Of a stretch of DNA of 64,000 nucleotides, positions 37,132 through 45,850 are shown one piece after another. Location of the stretch: positions 1 through 64,000 of the forward strand of contig CACOLA010000003.1 in assembly GCA_902627935.1 (NCBI GenBank), read 5' to 3'. The stretch is from an uncultured Pelagibacteraceae bacterium. GTDB taxonomy: Bacteria > Pseudomonadota > Alphaproteobacteria > Pelagibacterales > Pelagibacteraceae. Every line of letters starts with the position of its first letter. The stretch's first letter is position 1. Below the pieces are notes generated by a model, which saw nothing but the letters and a program-made list of their open reading frames with translations, ran no database searches and had not been told where the DNA came from. Position numbers and translations under genes: made by a program.

Positions 37132-37536
37132 CTAACTTTTTTTTTCGTCTTTTTTAGTTGTTGTGTCGATTTTTTTAACAACATCTTTTTTTTCAGCTTC
37201 AGATAAGATTTTACCATCTTTTGAAAAAATTTTATTAATTTTTATCATCGAAAATTCTTGTCTATGGCCGTTTTTTTTTCTTGAGTTATGTCTTCTTCTT
37301 TTTTTGAAGATTAAGATAGTTCTATTTTTTCCATTCTTTACTATTTCAGCCTCTACCTTTGCTCCAGCTACAGTGGGTGAACCAATTTCGATAATCTTAT
37401 CATCGCCGTAGGCAAGAATTTCTTTAAACTCTATTTTTTTTTCATTTTTTGAGTCAGTTAATTTTTCAATTTTTAAAATCTCACCTGATTTAACTTTGTA
37501 TTGTTTTCCACCCGTTTGTATTACTGCGTATGACAT
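37132..37536 (-). CDS. rplU: 50S ribosomal protein L21
   Basis: MSYAVIQTGGKQYKVKSGE, KRRRHNSRKKNGHRQEFSMIKI. Confidence 0.97.
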   Translation of the reverse strand: MSYAVIQTGGKQYKVKSGEILKIEKLTDSKNEKKIEFKEILAYGDDKIIEIGSPTVAGAKVEAEIVKNGKNRTILIFKKRRRHNSRKKNGHRQEFSMIKINKIFSKDGKILSEAEKKDVVKKIDTTTKKDEKKS

Positions 37537-37565
37537 TGTATTAGTTGTTAAATTTTGTTAGCGGC

Positions 37566-37593
37566 AATATAGACCCAGAGTAAGTATAGTCAA
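37566..37593 (-). promoter_or_regulatory. candidate sigma70 promoter for the rplU-rpmA-obgE operon
   Basis: On the minus strand: TTGACT (37593-37588), 16-nt spacer, TATATT (37571-37566), 30 nt upstream of the rplU ATG. Confidence 0.55.
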
Positions 37594-37603
37594 GTCGAAT
37601 AAG

Positions 37604-38323
37604 CTAAAAATTATCCTTTAAATCTCTTAGTTTTGTGAAACTTTGTAAGTCATTTGCTCTCAAAAAGATATTACAGTCTAATTCTTCTCTAATTGTTGAT
37701 GGAATTGTAGACAATCCATCAGAAATTTTTTTTTTTACATCATTTGATTTTTTTTGTAAATTTAAATTTTTTGAATCATAATTAACACAAAATTTTAAGT
37801 TGTTGAACGTGTATTCATGGCCACAATAAACTTTAGTTTCTTCTGGTAGTGATTTAATTTTTTTTAAAGAATTAAACATTTCTTCATACGTCCCCTCAAA
37901 TATTCTGCCACACCCGAGAGAGAAAAGCGTATCACCCGTAAAAATTAATTTTTCATTAAAAAAATGAAAGCAAATATGACCTGAGGTATGTCCAGGCGTG
38001 TGTATTATTTTAGAAACAAAATTTTCAGCTTTCCATATTTGATTGTCTTTCAATGGTACATCTATTTCAGGTATTCTATTTAAATCATCTTCAAAACCTA
38101 GAACTATTGAACCAAATTTATTTTTTAACTCTTTATTTCCACCAATATGATCAAAATGATGATGAGTATTAAGAATATATTTTAATTTTATATTATTACT
38201 TTCTATAAATTTAATTATTGGTGTAGACTCACCTGGATCTATTACACACGCGGAATTATTATTTTCGTCAATAATTAAATAACTATAATTATCTTTAAGA
38301 CACGGTATAATTTTAATTTTCAT
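37604..38323 (-). CDS. gloB: hydroxyacylglutathione hydrolase (glyoxalase II)
   Basis: CVIDPGESTPII, NTHHHFDHIGG, HTPGHTSGHICFHF, FTGDTLFSLGCGRIFEGT, YCGHEYT. Confidence 0.92.
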   Translation of the reverse strand: MKIKIIPCLKDNYSYLIIDENNNSACVIDPGESTPIIKFIESNNIKLKYILNTHHHFDHIGGNKELKNKFGSIVLGFEDDLNRIPEIDVPLKDNQIWKAENFVSKIIHTPGHTSGHICFHFFNEKLIFTGDTLFSLGCGRIFEGTYEEMFNSLKKIKSLPEETKVYCGHEYTFNNLKFCVNYDSKNLNLQKKSNDVKKKISDGLSTIPSTIREELDCNIFLRANDLQSFTKLRDLKDNF

Positions 38324-38324
38324 C

Positions 38325-38921
38325 CTATTTTTCTATTAAAAAAATGCCAAGATCTGCAAATAAATTTTTAATTCCTAAATTACCGCTATTTATCAATGAG
38401 GTACTAAGGTTATTAAGAGCTAATGATTTAAAAATTTTTATATCTTTTGATTTAACGAAATGAAAAAAATCTTTAATTGTACACATATGTAAATTAGGAG
38501 TATTATACCATTCATCTGGTAAAGTTTTTGTAATTGGCATTGTGCCTTTAAATAATAAATGAAATCTTACCTTCCAATATCCAAAATTTGGGATAGTTAC
38601 TATTGCTTTTTTTCCAACTCTTAAAAGTTCATCCAAAACTAACTCAGGATTTAAAAATGCTTGAAGTGTTTGACTTAAAACAACATAATCAAATGATTTA
38701 TCTGGAAATTGTTTTAAGTCTTTCTCTGCATTTCCTTCAATCACAGTTAAACCTTTTGCTATGCACTCTTGAACTTTCTCTTTTGATATCTCGAGCCCCC
38801 TGATATTTGCATTTTTGTTATTTTTTAAGAATTTCATTAGAACTCCATCTGCACATCCCACATCTAATACCTTTTTATCTATTTCAATCAAATCTGCTAT
38901 TACTTTAAATTCATTCTTCAT
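38325..38921 (-). CDS. metW: methionine biosynthesis protein MetW
   Basis: VLDVGCADGVLMKFL, DYVVLSQTLQAFLNPELVLDELLRVGKKAIVTIPNFGYW; overlaps metX. Confidence 0.94.
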   Translation of the reverse strand: MKNEFKVIADLIEIDKKVLDVGCADGVLMKFLKNNKNANIRGLEISKEKVQECIAKGLTVIEGNAEKDLKQFPDKSFDYVVLSQTLQAFLNPELVLDELLRVGKKAIVTIPNFGYWKVRFHLLFKGTMPITKTLPDEWYNTPNLHMCTIKDFFHFVKSKDIKIFKSLALNNLSTSLINSGNLGIKNLFADLGIFLIEK

Positions 38922-40041
38922 TTTTTTTCTCAGTATAAGATTTATCTAAAAAGTTTTTAAGTGCATACAAAAAGTCAGGCACATCAAGTAAAAATGAGTC
39001 ATGGCCTTTATCTGATTTTATTTCAACAAATCCAACATCAGCTCCAGCTGAATTTAAAGCTATTACTATCTCTTTATTTTCTTGTGTTGGATAAAGCCAA
39101 TCTGATGTAAATGAAATTATAAAAAACTTAGCTTTTGAATTTATAAATGCATCAGACAGATTTCCTTTAAATTGTTTCGCTAAATCGAAGTAATCCATTG
39201 CTCTTGTTATATAAAGGTAACTATTAGCATCAAATCTTTCCACAAAAACCGAGCCTTGATATCTTAAATAACTTTCTATTTGAAAATCAGCATCAAAACC
39301 AAATTTAAGATCCTCTCTTTCCTGTAATTTTCTTCCAAATTTTTCTTGTAAACCTTTTTTTGATAGATAAGTTATATGAGCGGCCATTCTAGCTACTGCT
39401 AATCCTTTACCAGGAATAGTATTATTTTTATCGTAGTTTCCATTTTTCCAATCAGAGTCAGCAGTGATTGCTTGTCTACCTAATTCATTAAATGCAATAT
39501 TTTGTGCTGAATGACTTGATGTGGTTGCAATTGGAATTACTGTTTCTGATTTATCTGGAAAGTTGCTAATAAATTGTAGAACTTGCATCCCGCCCATAGA
39601 TCCACCAGCTATTGAAAATAATTTATCAATCCCAAAATGATCAAGTAAATTATATTGTGCATTAACCATGTCATTTATTGTGATAACTGGAAAATTTGTT
39701 CCAAATATATTTTGGTTACTTGGATCTATATGACTTGGCCCATATGAACCCATACACCCACCAAGTACGTTAGAGCAAATAACGAAGTATTTGTTAGTAT
39801 CAATTGCTTTATCTGGTCCCACAGCATAACTCCACCAACCATCTTTGTTAGTTATTGGATTAATACCAGTTACAAACTGATCTCCAGTTAAAGCATGAAA
39901 AACTAAAATAGCGTTATCTTTTTTAGGATTGAGTGAGCCGTAGGTTTCGTATGCTATTGGAAAATTTTTAATAGTTTTTCCACAATCCAATTTAAGTGGT
40001 TTTTTAATGATTAATGTTTTTATATGTTTCTCAGTATTCAT
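38911..40041 (-). CDS. metX: homoserine O-acetyltransferase
   Basis: PIAYETYGSLN, LVFHALTGDQFVTG, GPSHIDPSNQNIFGTNFPVITINDMVNAQ, GGSMGGMQVLQ, DKGHDSFL. Confidence 0.95.
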   Translation of the reverse strand: MNTEKHIKTLIIKKPLKLDCGKTIKNFPIAYETYGSLNPKKDNAILVFHALTGDQFVTGINPITNKDGWWSYAVGPDKAIDTNKYFVICSNVLGGCMGSYGPSHIDPSNQNIFGTNFPVITINDMVNAQYNLLDHFGIDKLFSIAGGSMGGMQVLQFISNFPDKSETVIPIATTSSHSAQNIAFNELGRQAITADSDWKNGNYDKNNTIPGKGLAVARMAAHITYLSKKGLQEKFGRKLQEREDLKFGFDADFQIESYLRYQGSVFVERFDANSYLYITRAMDYFDLAKQFKGNLSDAFINSKAKFFIISFTSDWLYPTQENKEIVIALNSAGADVGFVEIKSDKGHDSFLLDVPDFLYALKNFLDKSYTEKKNEE

Positions 40042-40074
40042 ATTTGGCCATTTTTTGAATTGTGAGAAAAAAAA

Positions 40075-40126
40075 CTATTTTAGCGGTTTTTTTTAAGCGC
40101 TCGCAATTCAGTTAAATCAGCGCATA
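40075..40126 (-). ncRNA. SAM-II-type S-adenosylmethionine riboswitch aptamer upstream of metX
   Basis: Minus-strand RNA AUGCGCUGAUUUAACUGAAUUGCGAGCGCUUAAAAAAAACCGCUAAAAUAG. It shares GCGCUGAUUUAAC, the AUUGC.AGCGC stem return, and a 12-nt linker to GCUAAAA with the SAM-II sequence I recall from the solved metagenomic structure. Confidence 0.92.
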
Positions 40127-40129
40127 ATT

Positions 40130-40158
40130 TTTTTACTAGAACTTATTTATTATGTCAA
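40130..40158 (-). promoter_or_regulatory. candidate sigma70 promoter for the metX leader
   Basis: On the minus strand: perfect TTGACA (40158-40153), 17-nt spacer, TAAAAA (40135-40130). The predicted start falls at about the first base of the aptamer. Confidence 0.55.
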
Positions 40159-40228
40159 TTTTATAAAGTCTCCTTATTCCCTATAATTATTTGTAATTTT
40201 ATCTATAAAGGGCTCATAAATTTAAAAA

Positions 40229-41314
40229 ATGAATACTATAAATTTTAAGAAATTTGATATTGAGGCTTATAAACCTGGTAAATCAAAGGTTAAGAGGCTA
40301 AGAAAAGTAATAAAACTCTCTGCAAATGAGTCAGCTATAGGTATAAGCCCAAAAGCCAAAAAGCTGATATTTAATAAAAACTTAATTTTAGAAAAATACC
40401 CTGATGGAAAATCTCAAAATTTAAGAAAGGAAATATCCAAATTTTATAAATGTGACTCAGATAAAATTATATGTGGTGCAGGATCTGATGAAATTATCCA
40501 GATGATCTGTCAGTTATTTTTAAATCCAAAAGATGAAGTTGTATTACCAGAATATAGTTTTTTAATGTACAGAATTTATTCAAAAATTGTTGGTGCAAAA
40601 GTTAAATTCGCTAAGGAAATAAATCTTAAAATATCTATTAAAAATATTTTAAAGAAAATTACAAAAAAAACCAAAATAGTGTTTATAGCTAATCCAAATA
40701 ATCCAACAGGAACATACTTAAACAAGAAGGAAGTATTAGAACTTAGAAAAAAATTAGATAAAAGAATTCTATTAGTCGTTGATGACGCTTATGCAGAATA
40801 TATGAAAAATACAGATTATTCATCTGGTCTCGCTTTATTTAAAAATAAAGAAAATGTTTTCATTTTGAGAACATTTTCTAAAATTTTTGGCTTAGCATCT
40901 TTAAGAGTTGGTTGGGGATATGGGTCTAAAAAAATAATTGATGCTTTAAATATCATAAAACCGCCTTTTAATGTAAACGGAATTGCACAACTAGCTGCTA
41001 TCGAGTCTCTTAAAGATAAAAAATTTGTAAGCAATTCAATTAAACACAATTTAATTTATGCAAGAAAACTCAAGAAATTTCTTGAAAAGTATAATATTTA
41101 CTCAAATGAGATTTCTGCAAATTTTCTTTTACTTGATTTTGAAAAATGCAAATATTCAGCAAAGTTTTTATATAAAAAACTTAAAAATAAAGGAATAATA
41201 TTAAGATCAACAGAAGATGGCTATCAAATAAAGAATAAATTAAGGTTAACTATTGGATCTAAAAAAGAGAATCTAGAATTTATGAAAGCAGTTGAACAAG
41301 TATTAAAATTATGA
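40229..41314 (+). CDS. hisC: histidinol-phosphate/aromatic aminotransferase
   Basis: Class I/II aminotransferase (SANESAIGISPKA, NPNNPTGTYL, RTFSKIFGLASLRVGWGYG); next to prephenate dehydrogenase. Confidence 0.9.
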   Translation: MNTINFKKFDIEAYKPGKSKVKRLRKVIKLSANESAIGISPKAKKLIFNKNLILEKYPDGKSQNLRKEISKFYKCDSDKIICGAGSDEIIQMICQLFLNPKDEVVLPEYSFLMYRIYSKIVGAKVKFAKEINLKISIKNILKKITKKTKIVFIANPNNPTGTYLNKKEVLELRKKLDKRILLVVDDAYAEYMKNTDYSSGLALFKNKENVFILRTFSKIFGLASLRVGWGYGSKKIIDALNIIKPPFNVNGIAQLAAIESLKDKKFVSNSIKHNLIYARKLKKFLEKYNIYSNEISANFLLLDFEKCKYSAKFLYKKLKNKGIILRSTEDGYQIKNKLRLTIGSKKENLEFMKAVEQVLKL

Positions 41315-42207
41315 AAAATATTCTGATTATCGGTTGTGGTTTATTAGGGTCATCTTTATTGAGGAGTATTAGTAAAAAAAGAATAGCAAAAAAAATATTC
41401 GTTTACGAAAAATCCAAATATAATATCGCTAAAATTAAGAAGCTAAAATTACCCGGAACAATTGTTAAATCATTAAAATATGGTGTAGTTAATTCAGATT
41501 TAATTATTTTTTGTACACCAATGAGTGAATATAAAAAGCTTATTTTAAAGATTAATAATTTAATTTCATCAAAAACTTTAATTACAGATATTGGTTCTTC
41601 AAAAATTGAAACATCTAAAATTATTGATAAATTTTTAAATAAGGGAATTCAATGGATTCAAAGTCACCCTATTGCAGGGTCAGAAGTTAGCGGACCAGAG
41701 CATGGTAAAGATAATATGTTTGAAGATAAGTGGTGTATAATAATTAAAAATAAAAATACTGTTAATCATAATCTAAACAGATTAATAAAGTTTTGGAAAA
41801 AAATTGGATCAAAAGTGGTAGTTATGCCAGCTGAAAAGCATGATAAAATTTTTTCTATAACTAGTCATTTACCTCATTTAATTGCTTATAATTTAGTTAA
41901 ATCAGCTCAAGATTTTGAAAAAAAAGAGAGTTACGAGTTGATTAAATATAGTGCTGGTGGTTTAAGAGATTTTTCAAGAATCGCTGCATCAAATGAGATT
42001 ATGTGGAGAGATATTTTTTTTAATAATAAAAAAAACATATCAAAAGCTATAGATTTATTTATTAAAAATTTAAATCAATTTAAAAAAGATATTATTTCTA
42101 AAAATAATAAGTCAATTTTAAAAAAACTTATTCAAACTAAAAAAGTAAGATCAAGAATAATTAAATTAAAACAAGATATTGATAAGCCTGACTTTGGTAG
42201 AAATTAA
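41311..42207 (+). CDS. tyrA: prephenate dehydrogenase / cyclohexadienyl dehydrogenase
   Basis: IIGCGLLGSSLLRSI, ITDIGSSKIE, IQSHPIAGSEVSGPEHG, FSITSHLPHLIAYNLV. Confidence 0.9.
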   Translation: MKNILIIGCGLLGSSLLRSISKKRIAKKIFVYEKSKYNIAKIKKLKLPGTIVKSLKYGVVNSDLIIFCTPMSEYKKLILKINNLISSKTLITDIGSSKIETSKIIDKFLNKGIQWIQSHPIAGSEVSGPEHGKDNMFEDKWCIIIKNKNTVNHNLNRLIKFWKKIGSKVVVMPAEKHDKIFSITSHLPHLIAYNLVKSAQDFEKKESYELIKYSAGGLRDFSRIAASNEIMWRDIFFNNKKNISKAIDLFIKNLNQFKKDIISKNNKSILKKLIQTKKVRSRIIKLKQDIDKPDFGRN

Positions 42208-42953
42208 TACTTAATTTTAGATATTTTTTTTATTTTAAGTTTTGCTGTTCTTTGAATCAAACTAACGGTTTTTAATATTGGCATAATTATAACTTTTTTT
42301 TTAGGTCCATAAGCATGAATTAGTTGTTTTGAATTCAAACACATAGCAACATGACCTTTCCAAAATATTATATCCCCTTTTTGAAATTTATTTCTTTTAA
42401 AACTTATTTTTGAATAATTGATTTGATCCTTAGTATCTCTTGGGTAAAAAAGATTATTATAATTAAAGTATGTTTGTAATAAAGCTGAACAATCAATACC
42501 ATTAAATGTTTTTCCTCCCCAAATATATTTAACATTTAAAAATTTTTTAAAAATCTTTACAAAACTTTTCTCTTTGTAAGAAATCTTTTTTATATCGATT
42601 TTTTTGATCCATTTATTATTTTCAATTTTTACGTAATTTCCATTTTCCTCTATAACTGCTAATCTAGATCCAAAAGTAAACCAAATTTTTGTTTTGATAC
42701 CAGGTCTTTTGAAAATATTTGCCTTAAGGCTATTAACCTTATAATTTGGAGTAAATTTTTGTTTGTAATATGAATTTTTTATATACCCCACATAATTATC
42801 AGATAGTGTTTTAATTTTTATCCAATTTTTTTTCTTTAATAAAATTTTAAATTTTTGACCATATATAATTTGTGAAGTTACCTCAGATAACTTTGAAGGT
42901 TTTCTGTAAATATTTGTAAAATTTTTTATGAAATAGAAATTATTTTGCACCAA
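42204..42953 (-). CDS. SH3-domain NlpC/P60 family cell-wall hydrolase
   Basis: SH3b-like N-terminus, then YIWGGKTFNGIDCSALLQTYF (catalytic Cys) and GDIIFWKGHVAMCLN (His). Confidence 0.85.
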   Translation of the reverse strand: MVQNNFYFIKNFTNIYRKPSKLSEVTSQIIYGQKFKILLKKKNWIKIKTLSDNYVGYIKNSYYKQKFTPNYKVNSLKANIFKRPGIKTKIWFTFGSRLAVIEENGNYVKIENNKWIKKIDIKKISYKEKSFVKIFKKFLNVKYIWGGKTFNGIDCSALLQTYFNYNNLFYPRDTKDQINYSKISFKRNKFQKGDIIFWKGHVAMCLNSKQLIHAYGPKKKVIIMPILKTVSLIQRTAKLKIKKISKIKY

Positions 42954-44319
42954 TTTTAATTTTGTTTTTGATTAACCACAAACAAATTAAGGAAGGAATT
43001 ACCATTATCGTAGTTAAGACAAAAAATGTTCCCCAATCCCCATTTAACCAGTCAACTAGTGCTCCTGACGAAGAAGCCAAAGTGGTTCTTCCTGCTGTGC
43101 CAATTGAAGCAAGCAATGCATACTGTGTTGCTGTATAAGTTCTATCAACTAATAAAGATATAAATGCAACAAACGCTACTGTTGCAAAAGCAGCGGTGAT
43201 ATCATCAGCTATAACAGCTATAGCAAATAAAATTTCAGACTTTCCAGTCCATGCTAAAAATGCAAATAAAAGATTTGTTAATGCCATTAATCCTCCAGCG
43301 AAAAACATTGTCTTGATTGTTCCAGCTCTCATAGCCATAATGCCACCTAATAACGTAAATATTACAGTTGTAATCCACCCTAACCCTTTAGAATAAATTG
43401 CAATTTGACCTTTTGAAAAACCAATTTCTTTATAGAAGACAATTGACATTCTTCCCATAAAAGCTTCACCTACCTTAAATAAAAATACAAAGCCCAGTAT
43501 ACCTAGTGCTATTTTAAAACCATTTTTTTTAAAAAAACTTATTATTGGACCACCAATAGTACCAGAAATATAAGCTATAAAGTTTGTAATAAAATTGTTG
43601 GAACCAAGTTTTCCCCTAATTAATCTATCCGTCTCTGTTTGTTTTGCTTTTCTATCCGTCTCTATTGGTTCATGAACAAACATTAATCCAATATTCATAA
43701 AAATAATCAAACCACCTAAAACTAAAAAAGTAGCTTGCCAGTAGTCTGAAATACCCAAATTTTCAAAAAATTCAGCTGTAAACAAAGCAACAACACCGCC
43801 TAATTTATAACCTGTCCACCACCCGACAACTGCCATAGCTGCACCTGCAGCCATAGATTTTCCCTCATTTTCACTTATTTGTTCAATCCTTAATGCATCT
43901 ACAGTTATATCCTGAGTTGCAGACGCTATAGCAATAATCAATCCAACAGAAATTAATAATGCCAAATTTTCTGTAGGATTGATCACACTCCAAATTATTA
44001 AACTTAATAAAATAATCACCTGCATTAAAACTATCCAGCCTCTTCTATGACCTATTTTTTTAGTTAGTAAAGGAATCTGAATTCTATCTATGATTGGGGC
44101 CCACAAATAATTAAAAGCATATACTCCAAAAATTAAACCTGCCCATCCAATTGTTGATCTGCTAAGACCTTCTTCTTTAAGCCAAAGGCTCAAACTACTC
44201 GCAATTAATACCCAAGGAAATCCACTTATTGCGCCCAATAAAAGAATTCTCATCATTCGAATATCTTTATAAATTATCAAAGACTCTAACCAGGATTGTT
44301 TTTTATTTATTTCAGACAT
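42940..44319 (-). CDS. AmpG-like MFS transporter (muropeptide permease family)
   Basis: Polytopic protein (LLGAISGFPWVLIASSLSLWLKEEGLSRSTIGWAGLIFGVYAFNYLWAPIIDR). Likely start ATG at 44319 with GGAG upstream, instead of the TTG at 44334. Confidence 0.8.
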   Translation of the reverse strand: MSEINKKQSWLESLIIYKDIRMMRILLLGAISGFPWVLIASSLSLWLKEEGLSRSTIGWAGLIFGVYAFNYLWAPIIDRIQIPLLTKKIGHRRGWIVLMQVIILLSLIIWSVINPTENLALLISVGLIIAIASATQDITVDALRIEQISENEGKSMAAGAAMAVVGWWTGYKLGGVVALFTAEFFENLGISDYWQATFLVLGGLIIFMNIGLMFVHEPIETDRKAKQTETDRLIRGKLGSNNFITNFIAYISGTIGGPIISFFKKNGFKIALGILGFVFLFKVGEAFMGRMSIVFYKEIGFSKGQIAIYSKGLGWITTVIFTLLGGIMAMRAGTIKTMFFAGGLMALTNLLFAFLAWTGKSEILFAIAVIADDITAAFATVAFVAFISLLVDRTYTATQYALLASIGTAGRTTLASSSGALVDWLNGDWGTFFVLTTIMVIPSLICLWLIKNKIKIGAK

Positions 44320-44321
44320 AG

Positions 44322-45761
44322 TTAATTTCTCCAAAAAGATGGTAAGAATAATACTAGTATTGCGAACAGCTCGAGTCTACCTAATATCATTCCAAATGTT
44401 AAAATCCATTTTGAACTATCAGGAAGAGCTGAGAAGTCCCCATTTGGGCCAATTATTGAACCAAGCCCAGGTCCAACATTAGATATTGATGTTGCTGCTC
44501 CAGAGATAGAAGTAATAAAATCTAATCCAGTCAATGATAGCAGAGCAGTTAAAATAAAGAAAATAATAAAATACATATAAATAAATGAAATAATTGAAGA
44601 TATAAATTTATTATCAATTGGATTTTTATCGTATTTCAAAATAAAAACCCCTTTAGGGTAAATAATTTTTTTTAGTTGGTTAACAATAAAAAGATACAAT
44701 ATTTGTATTCTAAATATCTTAACCCCACAAGTTGTGGATCCAGCACACCCTCCAATGAACATTAAAATTAAAAATAAAACTAATGTAAAACTTCCCCATG
44801 TATCAAATTCAGCATTAACATATCCTGTGCCAGTTAATATAGAAATAATGTTAAAAATTACCGATCTAAAATTAAGATCTGTTGAACTGCTTATCATCAA
44901 ATATATTGATAAAATTATTATGCTAAAGATTATTATTTTAAAAAAAGTTCTTATTTGAATATCATTAAAAAATATTTTTTTATCTCCACTTATAAACTTT
45001 ATGTATACAATAAAGGGTAAGCTACCTAAAATTATAAAAATCATAGCTGAAATTTCAATGGAGACGCTATTAAAAAACCCGATTGATTCATTATAATTAG
45101 AAAATCCTCCTGTTGCTATTGTAGTCATTGAGTGTGTTAAACTATCAAATAGGCTCATACCAAAAATTTTATAAGTTAAACCGCACAAAAACGTCAATGA
45201 TGTGTAAATATATATTAGACGTAGTGCTATTTCTTTAGATTTAGGTAATATTTTCTCTGATGTATCATTATTTGAAATTTTAAAGAGTTGCATTCCACCA
45301 ACATTCATTATTGGCATTAATGTGATGGCCATAATTATAATACCTATGCCCCCCAACCATTGAAGAATTGCTCGCCAAAGCAATATACTTTTAGGCATTT
45401 CATTTAAATTGGAGATAATTGTTGATCCAGTCGTTGTGATTCCAGACATACTTTCAAAAAAAGCATTTATGAATGAAAAGTTAGAATCTGAAAAAATAAA
45501 TGGCAAAGATCCAAAAATTGCAATACTTAACCAAGATAGTGCGGTTAACAGAAAAGCTTGTTGTAAAGTCAACTTTTTATCATGGTCCAGATTAGATAAA
45601 AAAAATAATGTTCCAAAAATTATTGTAACTAAAGAAGCTCCAAAAAAAGATGAATCTAATTCTGAATATATAAATTGAAAAATAATAGGGATAAACATGA
45701 ATATCCCCAGAATTATTTGTAAAATTCCAAGCGTAAAAAAAACTGTTTTATAATTAGACAT
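44322..45761 (-). CDS. trkH: Trk-type potassium uptake protein
   Basis: Polytopic protein; FFESMSGITTTGST, LLWRAILQWLGGIGIIIMAI, FIGGCAGSTTCGVKIFR, ISNVGPGLG. Confidence 0.92.
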   Translation of the reverse strand: MSNYKTVFFTLGILQIILGIFMFIPIIFQFIYSELDSSFFGASLVTIIFGTLFFLSNLDHDKKLTLQQAFLLTALSWLSIAIFGSLPFIFSDSNFSFINAFFESMSGITTTGSTIISNLNEMPKSILLWRAILQWLGGIGIIIMAITLMPIMNVGGMQLFKISNNDTSEKILPKSKEIALRLIYIYTSLTFLCGLTYKIFGMSLFDSLTHSMTTIATGGFSNYNESIGFFNSVSIEISAMIFIILGSLPFIVYIKFISGDKKIFFNDIQIRTFFKIIIFSIIILSIYLMISSSTDLNFRSVIFNIISILTGTGYVNAEFDTWGSFTLVLFLILMFIGGCAGSTTCGVKIFRIQILYLFIVNQLKKIIYPKGVFILKYDKNPIDNKFISSIISFIYMYFIIFFILTALLSLTGLDFITSISGAATSISNVGPGLGSIIGPNGDFSALPDSSKWILTFGMILGRLELFAILVLFLPSFWRN

Positions 45762-45850
45762 TTTGAAAGAACATTATTTTATGGTAAATAAATTTCAACT
45801 CTATAAGAATTAATAAAATCGCTAATTTAACATTTTAAAAAGATATATTT

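Noticed and set aside
40042-40074. A second tandem SAM riboswitch (SAM-V) between SAM-II and metX
   Set aside because: Only about 33 nt separate the aptamer from the ATG, and no second conserved core is visible.
40159-40228. hisC promoter (TATAAT at 40182)
   Set aside because: A good -10 box, but no convincing -35 at proper spacing; AT-rich background makes such boxes common.
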